Part shown: in pieces, positions 53,373 through 63,262 of the stretch | Numbering within the stretch: position 1 is the stretch's first letter | Layout of the letters: every line of letters starts with the position of its first letter | Assembly: GCF_030866785.1 (NCBI RefSeq) | Contig: NZ_CP133018.1 | Location: 2,604,001-2,668,000, forward strand | Length of the DNA stretch: 64,000 nt | Reading direction: 5' to 3' | Source: Agromyces protaetiae | GTDB lineage: Bacteria; Actinomycetota; Actinomycetes; Actinomycetales; Microbacteriaceae | Position numbers and translations under genes: made by a program | The notes under the pieces: model-generated | Databases searched by the model: none | Seen by the model: the letters and a program-made list of their open reading frames with translations, nothing else | What the model was told of the DNA's origin: nothing

Positions 53373-55307
53373 TTAGTCGACCGCGCGGTAGAAGTCGGCG
53401 AGCTCGTCGAGGACCACCGGCCAGGCGTACCGCTCGGCCGTCCGCAGCCCACCCGCACGAAGCCGTTCCTGCAGCGCCTCGTCGGCGAGCAGACGCCGAA
53501 TGGCCCCGGCGAGCGCAACGTCGTCGTCCTGAGGCACGATGAGACAGTTTTCGCCGTCGACGCAGAAGTCACGATTGCCGTGCGCGTCCGTGGTGATCAC
53601 CGGACAGCCGCAGGCCATCGCCTCGAGGATCGGCAGGCCGAATCCTTCGTGGATCGAGGTCTGCACAAAGCACGTCGCGCGGTTGTAGAGGATCTGGACG
53701 CCGGCATCGTCGGGACGTACGACGTACTCGGACGGGGATTCCTCGACCAGGTCGGGCTCGTTGCCGTACATGAGCAGTTTCGGGCGGGCATCGCCGAGCC
53801 GATCCCAAGCCCGTCGCGTCATCGCGAAGTTCTTCTGGAAGAACGACCGACCGACCGCGAGCACGACGTCCCGCTCGCGGGACACCGCCTGGTCGACGAA
53901 GAATGTGGTCGGGTCGAACCCCACGGGGATCAGCGCCGCGTCGACCCCGAGCTCTGCGAGCTCGGCGCGCTGGAACTGCGCGGTCGTGAGCGTGAGCAGC
54001 TCAGGCCGGTAGCTCGTCGCGACCGCGGAGCGACTCCAAGGCTGATCCGGATAAAACCACGTCTCGAACTCCTGGACGAAGTTCACCGGGATCCCGTGGT
54101 TGACCGACGCGAGGAAGACCGGGTCGGAGGTCTCCCACCACGTCGCGACCTTGATGGCACGCTCGTTGCGCAGCGCCAGGAGCAGATCCTCGTACCTGCG
54201 GTAGCTCGTCACCGGCACGCTCGACTCGATCCAGCCGGGCGTGCCCTGCAGCGACCAGATCTCGACGTCGAAGCCGCGGGCGGCCAATCCCGCCGCCTCC
54301 GCGAACACGACCCGGATCCCGCCGCTCACGGAGGTGGCGTTGAGCACGAAGATCACCCGGCGCCGGCCGGCCGCGTTCGTCACCGTGCGGTGTTCCAGCC
54401 AGGTCCGATGCGCGTCGGTGAACGCGGGCGACACGGGCGGCTCGGTCACCGCGAGCACGACCGGGCTGAACGCGAGCGTCCGCCGATTCTGCTGCCAGGC
54501 GCGCCTGACGACGACGTTCAGCTGGTCGGTGAACGACGCTCCCTCGAGCTCGTCAGAGGGGAGGTCGACCGCGTCGATCGCATCGGCACGGAGCAGCGTG
54601 CCGTGCACGGTCGCGCCGAGCACGTAGCGCGGGATGCGGTACTGCAGGAACCGGTCATGGCGCTGCCGACCGCTCCAGCCACCGGCGGCACGGTCGTACT
54701 CCGGGCCCTGATAGACCGCCCGACCATCGGTCAGCGCAGGTTGCACGATGCCGATGGCAGCGTCCTCGTGATACTCGTGCGCCACGTGCTGCAGGTGCAC
54801 GCCGGCCCAGTGGTCGGGCAGCGGATTCTTAGTGTCGAGCAACCAGACGTCGCAGGCCCGCCAGTGCCGTCGCACCCACATGAGCAGCGCCCGCAGATCG
54901 GTCTCCTCGGCGTGCCCAAGGAAGTCGCACCGGGTCGAGACGTCGTCGTTCGGGACGGCCTCCGACGCGAGCCGCTCCGATACCAGGATGTGGGCCCGAA
55001 GCACTTCGTGTGCGCGCAGGATCCAGTCCGAGTCACGCTCCGTCACGGGTCCGAGGAGCACGATGACCACGGGCCGGACCCGCTCGAGGTGCCAGAGCTT
55101 TGCTGCGGAGAGCGTGAACGCCGTGCTCACGCCGTTCGCATACGTCGCAGTCGACTCGCGCGCCACGGCGGCGCGCAGTCGTCGCGAGCGGAGTTGCGTC
55201 CAGAGTGCGCGCGCCCCCGGCAGGTCTGCAAGCAGCGGCCGGACCGCGCGCAGCATGCTGCGGGGGGCCGATCGAACTCGCCGGGCCAATTCGTCTCGCG
55301 AAGCCAT
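53373..55307 (-). CDS. Large glycosyltransferase with C-terminal GT4 domain (rhamnan-synthesis type)
   Basis: A 644-aa protein without membrane segments. Residues ~1-290 form an N-terminal region with a GT-A-like feel (VVIVLLGPVTERDSDWIL, ACDVWLLDTKNPLPDHW), and residues ~310-644 a GT4/GT-B module: FVLNATSVSGGIRVVFAEAAGLA, then the donor motif SIHEGFGLPILEAMACGCPVITTD with the E-x7-E pair. It resembles rhamnan-synthesis GTs such as WsaF/RgpB-linked enzymes. The start is ATG 55307 (GTG three bases before). Together with the 605-aa fusion it probably builds the rhamnose backbone from dTDP-L-rhamnose. Confidence 0.84.
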   Translation of the reverse strand: MASRDELARRVRSAPRSMLRAVRPLLADLPGARALWTQLRSRRLRAAVARESTATYANGVSTAFTLSAAKLWHLERVRPVVIVLLGPVTERDSDWILRAHEVLRAHILVSERLASEAVPNDDVSTRCDFLGHAEETDLRALLMWVRRHWRACDVWLLDTKNPLPDHWAGVHLQHVAHEYHEDAAIGIVQPALTDGRAVYQGPEYDRAAGGWSGRQRHDRFLQYRIPRYVLGATVHGTLLRADAIDAVDLPSDELEGASFTDQLNVVVRRAWQQNRRTLAFSPVVLAVTEPPVSPAFTDAHRTWLEHRTVTNAAGRRRVIFVLNATSVSGGIRVVFAEAAGLAARGFDVEIWSLQGTPGWIESSVPVTSYRRYEDLLLALRNERAIKVATWWETSDPVFLASVNHGIPVNFVQEFETWFYPDQPWSRSAVATSYRPELLTLTTAQFQRAELAELGVDAALIPVGFDPTTFFVDQAVSRERDVVLAVGRSFFQKNFAMTRRAWDRLGDARPKLLMYGNEPDLVEESPSEYVVRPDDAGVQILYNRATCFVQTSIHEGFGLPILEAMACGCPVITTDAHGNRDFCVDGENCLIVPQDDDVALAGAIRRLLADEALQERLRAGGLRTAERYAWPVVLDELADFYRAVD

Positions 55308-55527
55308 CACTCCCCCATTGTCGTCGTAGGCTCATGCCAGGGGGGCCGGATCGATGGTCCCGACACACATTGGACGAGCTGGCCTGCCCGGCGCTCAGTG
55401 TGCCAGCATGAGGGATCCCCTGTCCCCTGCCCACCGGGTCTCGTCCGCGGCGGCCGGAACGGATCGGTGCCGAGCTGTCGGCCTCGTCCCGAGCCGGCGC
55501 GGTCCTCGCCCGCCTGGAGGTTGCCCT

Positions 55528-56706
55528 GTGAAACTGACGATGACCCTCATGGTCCGCGACGAAGCGGACATCGTCGGTGCGATGATCCGGCATCACGCGG
55601 CGCAGGGCGTGGACGCGTTCATCGTCACCGACAACGGGTCCGTCGACGGCACGACGCAGATCCTGGAAGAGCTCGCGCACGAGCTGCCGATCCGTCTGCT
55701 CCACGACTTCGAGCACCGCAAGCAGCAGGGCGAGACAGTGACCCGGATGGCACGGTCGGCAGCTGAGGACGGCGCGACCTGGGTCCTGAACGCGGATGCC
55801 GACGAGTTCTGGGTCGCCGCCGACCCGGAACTCACGCTCCGAGACGCCTTCGAGCGCATCGACGTCGGACTCGGCTCGTTCCCCGTTCCGGTGTACGACA
55901 TGATCGGCGATCCCGCCGAGGCCGGGAGCGGGCTCCAGCGCCTGGTCTACCGCGACCTCCGGCCCGTCGCCCGCATGCAGGAGCTCGGCATCAACGACCA
56001 CGCGACGCACGACGCCGCGCATGTCGGCGACCCCGAGGTGACGGTCTCGCAGGGAAACCACTTCGTGAGCATCCCGTCGCAGGGCACGCCGCCCCCCGGG
56101 GTCGCCGTCGAGGTGCTGCACTTCCCCTGGCGTTCGTGGTCGCAATTCGGGGGCAAGGTCGAGCGGTCCGGTCTCGCGTACGAGAGCTCGCCCCACCTCG
56201 AACCGAGCGCGAATCATCACGGGATGCGCGACTACCGGCGCCTCCGCGACGGCGTGCTGCTCGCGTCGTACGTCGCGCGGCATCCGGATCGCGCCGAGCT
56301 CGAGGCCGGCCTGGCCTCGGGTGCGCTGGTCGAAGATCTCCGGATCTCGCTGAGCGTGTCATCGCCGGTGGACGATGTCCCGCTCCCGGCCGACTCCGTC
56401 GCGCTCGAGCGCGCGCTGTGGGCGCGGCTCCAGCCGATCGAGCGCCGGTTGATCGGCCTCGAGAACGACCACCGGCGCGAGAGCGACGATGCGCGCGGGC
56501 TCCGTCATGAACTCGAACTCCGCCGGAACGAGCTGGACGAGACGAGAGCACGACTCGAGCGCGAGCTCAGCGGAGAACGCGCGGCGCTCGCCGCCGCGGA
56601 GACCGAGCTCGCGGCGGTGCGCGCCGAGCTCACGGCCATGCACGCCCGCCGCATGGTGCGGCTCGCGGACCGACTCGCCGGCGTCGTCCGACGCGGCCCA
56701 CGCTGA
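55528..56706 (+). CDS. Glycosyltransferase family 2 with C-terminal coiled coil
   Basis: A 392-aa protein. The N-terminal GT-A domain (LTMTLMVRDEADIVGAMIRHH, FIVTDNGSVDGT, metal motif WVLNADADEFWVAAD) belongs to the glyco_tranf_2_4 branch that acts on glycans or glycopeptides. The last ~90 residues are a heptad-rich coiled coil (ERELSGERAALAAAETELAAV). The start is GTG 55528 with GGAGG seven bases before. It precedes the ABC exporter operon by 38 bases. The coiled coil may control chain length or dock the enzyme to the exporter; that is an inference. Confidence 0.85.
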   Translation: MKLTMTLMVRDEADIVGAMIRHHAAQGVDAFIVTDNGSVDGTTQILEELAHELPIRLLHDFEHRKQQGETVTRMARSAAEDGATWVLNADADEFWVAADPELTLRDAFERIDVGLGSFPVPVYDMIGDPAEAGSGLQRLVYRDLRPVARMQELGINDHATHDAAHVGDPEVTVSQGNHFVSIPSQGTPPPGVAVEVLHFPWRSWSQFGGKVERSGLAYESSPHLEPSANHHGMRDYRRLRDGVLLASYVARHPDRAELEAGLASGALVEDLRISLSVSSPVDDVPLPADSVALERALWARLQPIERRLIGLENDHRRESDDARGLRHELELRRNELDETRARLERELSGERAALAAAETELAAVRAELTAMHARRMVRLADRLAGVVRRGPR

Positions 56707-56729
56707 GCATCGGCTCATGGATCGGCGGC

Positions 56730-56735
56730 TATGAT
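56730..56735 (+). promoter_or_regulatory. -10 hexamer of Wzm/GT/Wzt operon
   Basis: TATGAT ends nine bases before ATG 56745, which leaves a leader of at most a few bases. Confidence 0.45.
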
Positions 56736-56744
56736 CGTCGAGTT

Positions 56745-57671
56745 ATGACTGCCCCGATGGATCCTTCGGCCGTGCGCCGTGCCCGCTTCGCGCGCCTGCA
56801 CGACGCACCGCTGTTGCCGATCTCCGGGACGGTCAACGGCAGAGTGGCCAGCGCGACACCGATCCGGCGCATCCTGCAACAGCGGGAGATGCTCGGCCTG
56901 CTCGTCCGCCGGGACATCAAGGCTCGATACAAGGATTCCAGCCTGGGGCTGATCTGGACGCTGGTGCGTCCACTCACCCAGTTGGTCATCTACTACGTCG
57001 TGGTCGGCCAGTTCCTCGGCGCTGCTCGAGGCATCCCCGACTTCGCGATCTACGTTTTTGCCGGACTGACCATCTACGGGCTGTTCAGCGAGATCGTCAT
57101 GGGCGGCGTCGGCTCCATCGTCGGCAACAGCGGTCTCGTCAAGAAGATCAACATGCCCCGCGAGATCTTCCCGCTCGCCTCGATCGGTTCCGCGATGTTC
57201 AATTTCGGCATCCAACTGGTCGTCCTCATCCTCGCAACGGTGGTGCTCGGCGTCGCGCCGCTCCACGCCGACCTCCTCTACGCGGTGCCGTCGATCCTGC
57301 TCATCCTCGTATACGGCTGTGCGTTCGCCCTGCTCCTGTCGGCGGCGAACGTCTACCTCCGCGACATCCAGTACCTCGTCGAGGTCGCCGTGATGCTCCT
57401 CATGTGGGCCTCGCCGATCGTGTACGCGTGGACGATGGTGCGCGACACGGTGGGCAACGGTCCACTGCTCGAGGTCTACACCAACAACCCGATCACGCTC
57501 GCCGTGCTCGGCTTCCAACGCGCCTTCTGGGTGTCGGGCGATGTGGCATCGGCCTATCCCCCCTTGCTCTGGCTGCGCATGGGCATCGCCCTCGTCATCG
57601 GCCTCGTGCTCGTCGTCGTGACGCACCAGGTGTTCCGGAAGCTGCAGGGCAACTTCGCGCAGGCGCTGTGA
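56745..57671 (+). CDS. wzm: ABC exporter permease for polysaccharide (Wzm/TagG-like)
   Basis: A 308-aa membrane subunit with six helices. The ABC2 signature RRDIKARYKDSSLGLIWTLVRPL lies near residue 55, followed by GLTIYGLFSEIVMGGVGSIVGNSGLVKKINMPREIFPLAS, typical of Wzm/RfbA/TagG (shown only by region, residues ~105-145). It moves an undecaprenyl-linked polymer across the membrane with the Wzt subunit encoded two genes on. Its stop overlaps the GT2 start by four bases (GTGA), and that gene overlaps Wzt in the same way, so all three are coupled. Confidence 0.93.
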   Translation: MTAPMDPSAVRRARFARLHDAPLLPISGTVNGRVASATPIRRILQQREMLGLLVRRDIKARYKDSSLGLIWTLVRPLTQLVIYYVVVGQFLGAARGIPDFAIYVFAGLTIYGLFSEIVMGGVGSIVGNSGLVKKINMPREIFPLASIGSAMFNFGIQLVVLILATVVLGVAPLHADLLYAVPSILLILVYGCAFALLLSAANVYLRDIQYLVEVAVMLLMWASPIVYAWTMVRDTVGNGPLLEVYTNNPITLAVLGFQRAFWVSGDVASAYPPLLWLRMGIALVIGLVLVVVTHQVFRKLQGNFAQAL

Positions 57672-58579
57672 GCGACGCGAGAGACCGGCGCACCGGCGTG
57701 ATCGTCGTCACGGTGCTGTACCGCTCGGGCGATGAGCTCGCGGGCTTCGTCGACTCCGCGAGGAGCTCGGCCGGGGACGTCGAGCTCGAGATCGTGGCAG
57801 TGAACAACAGCGCCGAGGACGCCGACGACGCGCGCCGGCGCGCCGAGGCCCTCGGCGTGCGGTTCGTCCAGGCCCCTGGCAACCTGGGTTACGGCGGCGG
57901 GATCAACCACGGCCTCGCCACGGTGCCGCACGCCGGCCGGCCCGTGCTCATCGCGAACCCCGACGTCCGATTCCTCGGTGACGCCATCCCGTCGATGCTC
58001 GACGGACTCCAGCACGCGGACTCCGACGTCGCCGCCGTCGGACCGAGGATCGTCGACGCCGACGGCATCGTGTATCCCTCGGCCCGGCGGCTCCCCTCGG
58101 TTTCGACGGGCGTCGGTCACGCGCTTCTCGGCTCGATCGCGCCGTCGAACCCGTGGACGCAGCGGTACCGGGCGATCGACGACTACACACGCGACCGAGA
58201 CGTCGAGTGGCTCTCCGGCGCATGCCTGCTCATACGGGCCGCATGGTTCGACACGCTCGACGGATTCGACACATCGTATTTCATGTACTTCGAGGACGTC
58301 GATCTCGGTGCCCGCATCCAGTCCAACGGCGGGCGCAATCGCTTCGTCGCGGCGGCCACGGTGCAGCACACGGGCGCGCACTCGACCTCGACCAGCGCTG
58401 ACGCGATGCTCCGCGCGCATCATCGAAGCGCCGCGCTGTTCCTCAGCCGCCGATACGGCCGCTGGTATCAGGCCCCCCTGCGCGCGGCGCTCCGTTGCGG
58501 CCTGTACCTGCGTTCCACGATCCTGACCCGGCCGGGCCGCCGGACCGTCAGCCGCACGTCAAAGAAAGCATCCAGATGA
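57668..58579 (+). CDS. Glycosyltransferase family 2 between exporter subunits (WbbL-like)
   Basis: A 303-aa GT-A enzyme. VIVVTVLYRSGDELAGFVDSA opens the fold, with FVQAPGNLGYGGGINHGLA and LIANPDVRF. The acceptor motif SYFMYFEDVDLGARIQSNGG is diagnostic for the WbbL/rhamnosyltransferase group. It is GTGA-coupled to the permease and ATGA-coupled to the ATPase, so all three proteins should be made in fixed ratio. It probably rhamnosylates the carrier-linked glycan just before export. Confidence 0.9.
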   Translation: MSDARDRRTGVIVVTVLYRSGDELAGFVDSARSSAGDVELEIVAVNNSAEDADDARRRAEALGVRFVQAPGNLGYGGGINHGLATVPHAGRPVLIANPDVRFLGDAIPSMLDGLQHADSDVAAVGPRIVDADGIVYPSARRLPSVSTGVGHALLGSIAPSNPWTQRYRAIDDYTRDRDVEWLSGACLLIRAAWFDTLDGFDTSYFMYFEDVDLGARIQSNGGRNRFVAAATVQHTGAHSTSTSADAMLRAHHRSAALFLSRRYGRWYQAPLRAALRCGLYLRSTILTRPGRRTVSRTSKKASR

Positions 58580-59802
58580 CCCAGTCAACCGGCGCAGCCT
58601 CCTCCGAGCCCCCCGTCGTCGTTCGGGTCGACGACGTCTCCAAGCGGTTCAGCATCCGCAAGGACAACTCGCTGAAGGAGCGCATCGTCACGTTCGGCCG
58701 AGCCGGCCGCCAGCACCGTGAAGACTTCTGGGCACTGTCCGGCGTCTCGACCGAGATCCGGGCCGGCCAGACGATCGGGCTGATCGGACACAATGGGTCC
58801 GGCAAGAGCACCCTGCTGAAGGTCATCGGCGGCATCCTCGAACCCACGAGCGGCGGGGTCGAGTCACGCGGCCGGATCGCGGCGCTACTCGAGCTCGGCG
58901 CGGGCTTCCACCCCGATCTCACCGGCCGGGAGAACGTGTTCCTCAACGCCTCCGTACTCGGGCTGTCCCAGCGCGAGACCGAAGAGCGGTTCGACGACAT
59001 CGTCGCGTTCTCGGAGATCGGCGACTTCATCGACACCCAGGTGAAGTTCTATTCCTCCGGCATGTACGTTCGCCTGGCGTTCGCGGTGGCCGTGCACACC
59101 GATCCGGACATCCTGATCGTCGACGAGGTGCTCGCCGTGGGCGACGAGGCGTTCCAGCGCAAGTGCATGAACAAGATCAAGTCGTTCCAGTCCGAGGGAC
59201 GCACGATCATTCTCGTCACGCACTCCATGGGCCAGGTGCAAGAGCTGTGCGACCAGGTCGTCCTCCTCCATCACGGCCAGGTCGTGCAGGCCGGCGATCC
59301 GTGGGAGGCGGTCGCGGCGTTCCGCGACCTGCTGGAGGAGCGCCGGCAGGAGCACATCCAGGAAGAGGCGGCGCCAGACCCCGCGATGCAGAACGCCCAG
59401 ATCGTCGACGCCCACGTGCGCGTCATAGGCCGGGCCGATGGCGAACGGGCGCAGCCTGGTGACGACATCGAGATCACCACCACGCTCAGCCATTCGTCTG
59501 GCCTGGACGACTGGATCTGCGGCATCCAGATCGACAATGTGGCCGGCCAAGCCGTCTACGGCACGACGACCAAGCGGGTCGGTCTCGTTCCCGGCCGACT
59601 GATCGGCGAGCGAACACTCACGTTGACCGTGCGCGACGCGATGTTCTCAGGCGGCAAGTACTTCGTGAACGTGTCGCTCATGGATCTCGACGGGCGCCAC
59701 CTCTTCGACCTGCCGCAGGCGGCGTCGTTCTCGGTCACCGACCAGGACGACGCCACAGGCGTCGTGTATGCCCGGCCCGAGATCCAGCTCAGCGACGGAT
59801 GA
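58576..59802 (+). CDS. wzt: ABC exporter ATPase with C-terminal carbohydrate-binding domain (Wzt-like)
   Basis: A 408-aa protein. The N-terminal nucleotide-binding domain has Walker A GHNGSGKST (71-79), signature YSSGMYVRL (~159-167), Walker B ILIVDEVLAVGD (~179-190) and an H-loop VTHS near residue 216. Residues ~285-408 form the Wzt C-terminal beta-sandwich that in O-antigen systems recognises the finished non-reducing end. Its presence suggests this glycan bears a terminal modification such as methylation, consistent with the methyltransferase in the locus. It ends at a strong bidirectional hairpin. Confidence 0.93.
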   Translation: MTQSTGAASSEPPVVVRVDDVSKRFSIRKDNSLKERIVTFGRAGRQHREDFWALSGVSTEIRAGQTIGLIGHNGSGKSTLLKVIGGILEPTSGGVESRGRIAALLELGAGFHPDLTGRENVFLNASVLGLSQRETEERFDDIVAFSEIGDFIDTQVKFYSSGMYVRLAFAVAVHTDPDILIVDEVLAVGDEAFQRKCMNKIKSFQSEGRTIILVTHSMGQVQELCDQVVLLHHGQVVQAGDPWEAVAAFRDLLEERRQEHIQEEAAPDPAMQNAQIVDAHVRVIGRADGERAQPGDDIEITTTLSHSSGLDDWICGIQIDNVAGQAVYGTTTKRVGLVPGRLIGERTLTLTVRDAMFSGGKYFVNVSLMDLDGRHLFDLPQAASFSVTDQDDATGVVYARPEIQLSDG

Positions 59803-59808
59803 CCAGGT

Positions 59809-59829
59809 GGCGCCGCCGGCCGCGGCGCC
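59809..59829. terminator. Bidirectional hairpin between wzt and rmlA
   Basis: An 8-bp perfect stem (59809-59816 with 59822-59829) around a five-base loop fills the 30-base gap between the convergent genes. Confidence 0.7.
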
Positions 59830-59832
59830 CGC

Positions 59833-60696
59833 TTACGGTGCGAGCAACCGCCGCAGATACGCCCCGTACCCGCTCTTGACGAGCGGGGCCGCGAGTTCGG
59901 CCAGCTGCGCGTCGTCGATCCACCCGGCGCGCCAGGCGATCTCTTCGAGGCATCCGATCTTGAAACCCTGTCGGTCCTCGATGACGCGGACGTACTCCGA
60001 CGCCTGCATCATCGATTCGAAGGTGCCGGTGTCGAGCCAGGCCGTGCCTCGGTCGAGCACCTGCACCTGCAGCCGGCCGGCGTCGAGGTACCGCTCGTTG
60101 ACGGTCGAGATCTCGAGCTCGCCGCGCGCGCTGGGTTCGATCGTCTTGGCGATCTGCACGACCGTGTTGTCATAGAAGTACAGGCCGGGGACGGCATAGT
60201 TGCTCTTCGGCGTGACCGGCTTCTCCTCGATCGACACCGCTTTCATGTCGTCATCGAACTCGACGACGCCGTAGGCCGTCGGGTTGGACACGTGGTACGC
60301 GAACACGAGGCCGCCGTCGATCTCGCCGTTGGCGCGCAGCGACGACCCGAGTCCGGTGCCGTGGAAGATGTTGTCGCCGAGCACCAAGGCGACGGACTCG
60401 TCGCCGATGAACTCCTCGCCGATGATGAACGCCTGCGCGAGACCGTCGGGCGAGGGCTGCACCGCGTACTCGAGCCTGATGCCGAGCTGCGATCCGTCAC
60501 CGAGCAGCGCCTTGAACTGGTCGTTGTACTCGGGCGTCGTGATCACGAGGATCTCCTTGATGCCCGCCATCATGAGCGTCGACAGCGGGTAGTAGATCAT
60601 CGGCTTGTCGTAGATGGGCATGAGCTGCTTGGAGATGCCCTTGGTGATCGGCCAGAGCCGCGTGCCGGAGCCGCCGGCGAGAATGATGCCGCGCAT
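59833..60696 (-). CDS. rmlA: Glucose-1-phosphate thymidylyltransferase
   Basis: The first enzyme of dTDP-L-rhamnose synthesis, joining glucose 1-phosphate and dTTP. In 287 residues it shows the nucleotidyltransferase signature [18 protein letters not shown] near the N-terminus, [10 protein letters not shown] with the metal Asp, and [13 protein letters not shown]. It lies six bases from the rmlC stop, on the same strand, forming an rmlC-rmlA operon that faces away from rmlB-rmlD. The start ATG has GAAGGA about twelve bases upstream. Confidence 0.97.
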   Translation of the reverse strand: MRGIILAGGSGTRLWPITKGISKQLMPIYDKPMIYYPLSTLMMAGIKEILVITTPEYNDQFKALLGDGSQLGIRLEYAVQPSPDGLAQAFIIGEEFIGDESVALVLGDNIFHGTGLGSSLRANGEIDGGLVFAYHVSNPTAYGVVEFDDDMKAVSIEEKPVTPKSNYAVPGLYFYDNTVVQIAKTIEPSARGELEISTVNERYLDAGRLQVQVLDRGTAWLDTGTFESMMQASEYVRVIEDRQGFKIGCLEEIAWRAGWIDDAQLAELAAPLVKSGYGAYLRRLLAP

Positions 60697-60702
60697 CGTC
60701 GA

Positions 60703-61311
60703 TCAGTGTCCTTCGTTCAGGGAGGCGTAGTACGCGCGGGCCGCGTCCCACGTCGGGAGCAGGCCGGTCTCGGCCGCCTCGGCGAGGCTCGGCGCGTCGG
60801 TGTCTTTCGGCGAGAGCAGGAGGTCGTCTCGGTCCACCGGGAACTCCAGGCCGACGGTCGGGTCGAGCGGGTCGATGCCGTGCTCGCGCTCGGCGTTGAA
60901 CGTCGAGGTCACGAGGTAGCTGACCGTCGCATCGTCGCTGAGCGCGATGAAGCAGTGCCCGAGCCCTTCGGCGATGTAGATCGCGCGTCGGTCCTGGTCA
61001 TCGAGGAGCACCGAGTCCCACTGGCCGAACGTGGGCGAGCCGACGCGGATGTCGATCACGAAGTCGAGCACGGCGCCGTGCGTCGCCGTCACGTACTTGG
61101 CCTGGCTCGGCGGCACGTCGGCGAAGTGGATGCCTCGCACGACGCCCCGCTTGGAGACCGAGGTGTTGCCCTGGGCGAGCTGCAGCGGGTGGCCGATGGT
61201 CTCTTCGAGCCGGTCGAACCGGTACCACTCGAGGAACACCCCGCGGTCGTCCCCGAACTGCTTGGGTGTGATCTCGTAGCTGTCGGGGATCTTCAATTCG
61301 CGGATCTGCAC
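60703..61311 (-). CDS. rmlC: dTDP-4-dehydrorhamnose 3,5-epimerase
   Basis: Cupin epimerase that inverts C3 and C5 of dTDP-4-keto-6-deoxyglucose. In 202 residues: QFGDDRGVFLEWYRFD with the substrate-site Asp-Arg, NTSVSKRGVVRGIHFA with the catalytic His (GIHFA), and the catalytic-region YIAEGLGHCFIALSDDATVSYL. The start is GTG 61311, with TACACT six bases upstream and no ribosome site, so the message is probably leaderless. It is divergent from rmlB. Confidence 0.96.
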   Translation of the reverse strand: MQIRELKIPDSYEITPKQFGDDRGVFLEWYRFDRLEETIGHPLQLAQGNTSVSKRGVVRGIHFADVPPSQAKYVTATHGAVLDFVIDIRVGSPTFGQWDSVLLDDQDRRAIYIAEGLGHCFIALSDDATVSYLVTSTFNAEREHGIDPLDPTVGLEFPVDRDDLLLSPKDTDAPSLAEAAETGLLPTWDAARAYYASLNEGH

Positions 61312-61317
61312 CCCGAG

Positions 61318-61323
61318 AGTGTA
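61318..61323 (-). promoter_or_regulatory. -10 hexamer for leaderless rmlC
   Basis: TACACT on the minus strand ends six bases before the GTG at 61311. Confidence 0.5.
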
Positions 61324-61387
61324 GCAATCCCAGGTCAGCGGCCCGCGTGCCGGGCCGGTACGCCGCGACCTTCCAGCCTCGCCTCGC

Positions 61388-62398
<1,011 letters not shown>

Positions 62399-62400
62399 GC

Positions 62401-63249
62401 GTGCGATACCTCGTCACCGGGGCATCCGGCATGCTCGGCCGCGACCTGCAGGACGCGCTCGCGGGTCGCGAGGTGACCGCGCTCGGTCGCGCGGATCTGG
62501 ACGTGACGGATGCTTCCGCGACGCGCGATGCCGTCGCGGGTCATGATGTGGTGATCAACGCGGCCGCCTACACGAAGGTCGACGACGCCGAGTCGCACGA
62601 GGACGACGCCTACGCGGTGAACGCGACGGGCGCCGCCAACCTCGCGAGTGCGGCATCGCTCGCCGGCGCCCGTCTCGTGCAGGTGTCGACCGATTACGTG
62701 TTCGACGGCAGCGCCACCTCGCCCTATGCCGAAGACGAGCCGTACGGCCCGATCTCGGCCTACGGCCGCACGAAAGCCGCGGGCGAGCGCATGGCGCTCG
62801 AGGCGAACCCGGGCGCGACGTTCGTCGTGCGCACCGCGTGGCTGTACGGAGCCCACGGCCCGAACTTCGCGAAGACCATGCTGAAGCTCGCCGAGTCGAA
62901 GGACACCTGGGCCGTCGTCGACGACCAGGTGGGGCAGCCGACCTGGACGGGCGACCTCGCGCGGCAGATCGTGACGATGATCGACGCCGACGCCCCCGCC
63001 GGGATCTATCACGGCACGAACGGCGGTCAGGTGAGCTGGTACGGGTTCGCTCGCGCCGTGCTCGAGGAGGCCGGGCTCGACCCCGAGCGGATCACCACGA
63101 CGGACAGCTCAGCGTTCGTGCGGCCCGCGCCTCGACCGGCGTACTCGGTGCTCGGACACGAGGCCTGGAACCGTGCCGGCGTCGCGCCCATGCGCGACTG
63201 GCGTGACGCTCTTCGGGCCGCCTCCGCCGAGGGCGTACTCGACGCGTGA
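62401..63249 (+). CDS. rmlD: dTDP-4-dehydrorhamnose reductase
   Basis: The last step of the pathway, NADPH reduction to dTDP-L-rhamnose. In 282 residues: YLVTGASGMLGRDLQDAL for the cofactor, VVINAAAYTKVDDAESHEDDAYAVNA, VQVSTDYVFDGSATSPYAEDEPYGPISAYGRTK holding the active-site Thr-Asp and Tyr-Lys (shown here only by region), and a substrate-binding C-terminal half. I chose GTG 62401 because AGGGG lies eight bases upstream; a GTG at 62395 overlapping the rmlB stop is equally in frame. Confidence 0.96.
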   Translation: MRYLVTGASGMLGRDLQDALAGREVTALGRADLDVTDASATRDAVAGHDVVINAAAYTKVDDAESHEDDAYAVNATGAANLASAASLAGARLVQVSTDYVFDGSATSPYAEDEPYGPISAYGRTKAAGERMALEANPGATFVVRTAWLYGAHGPNFAKTMLKLAESKDTWAVVDDQVGQPTWTGDLARQIVTMIDADAPAGIYHGTNGGQVSWYGFARAVLEEAGLDPERITTTDSSAFVRPAPRPAYSVLGHEAWNRAGVAPMRDWRDALRAASAEGVLDA

Positions 63250-63262
63250 CCGCGCGCGAGCG

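Noticed and set aside
55311..55527. Possible small gene in the 217-base gap before the coiled-coil GT2
   Set aside because: No short frame here has both a ribosome site and plausible composition; it looks like a divergent promoter region without clear hexamers.
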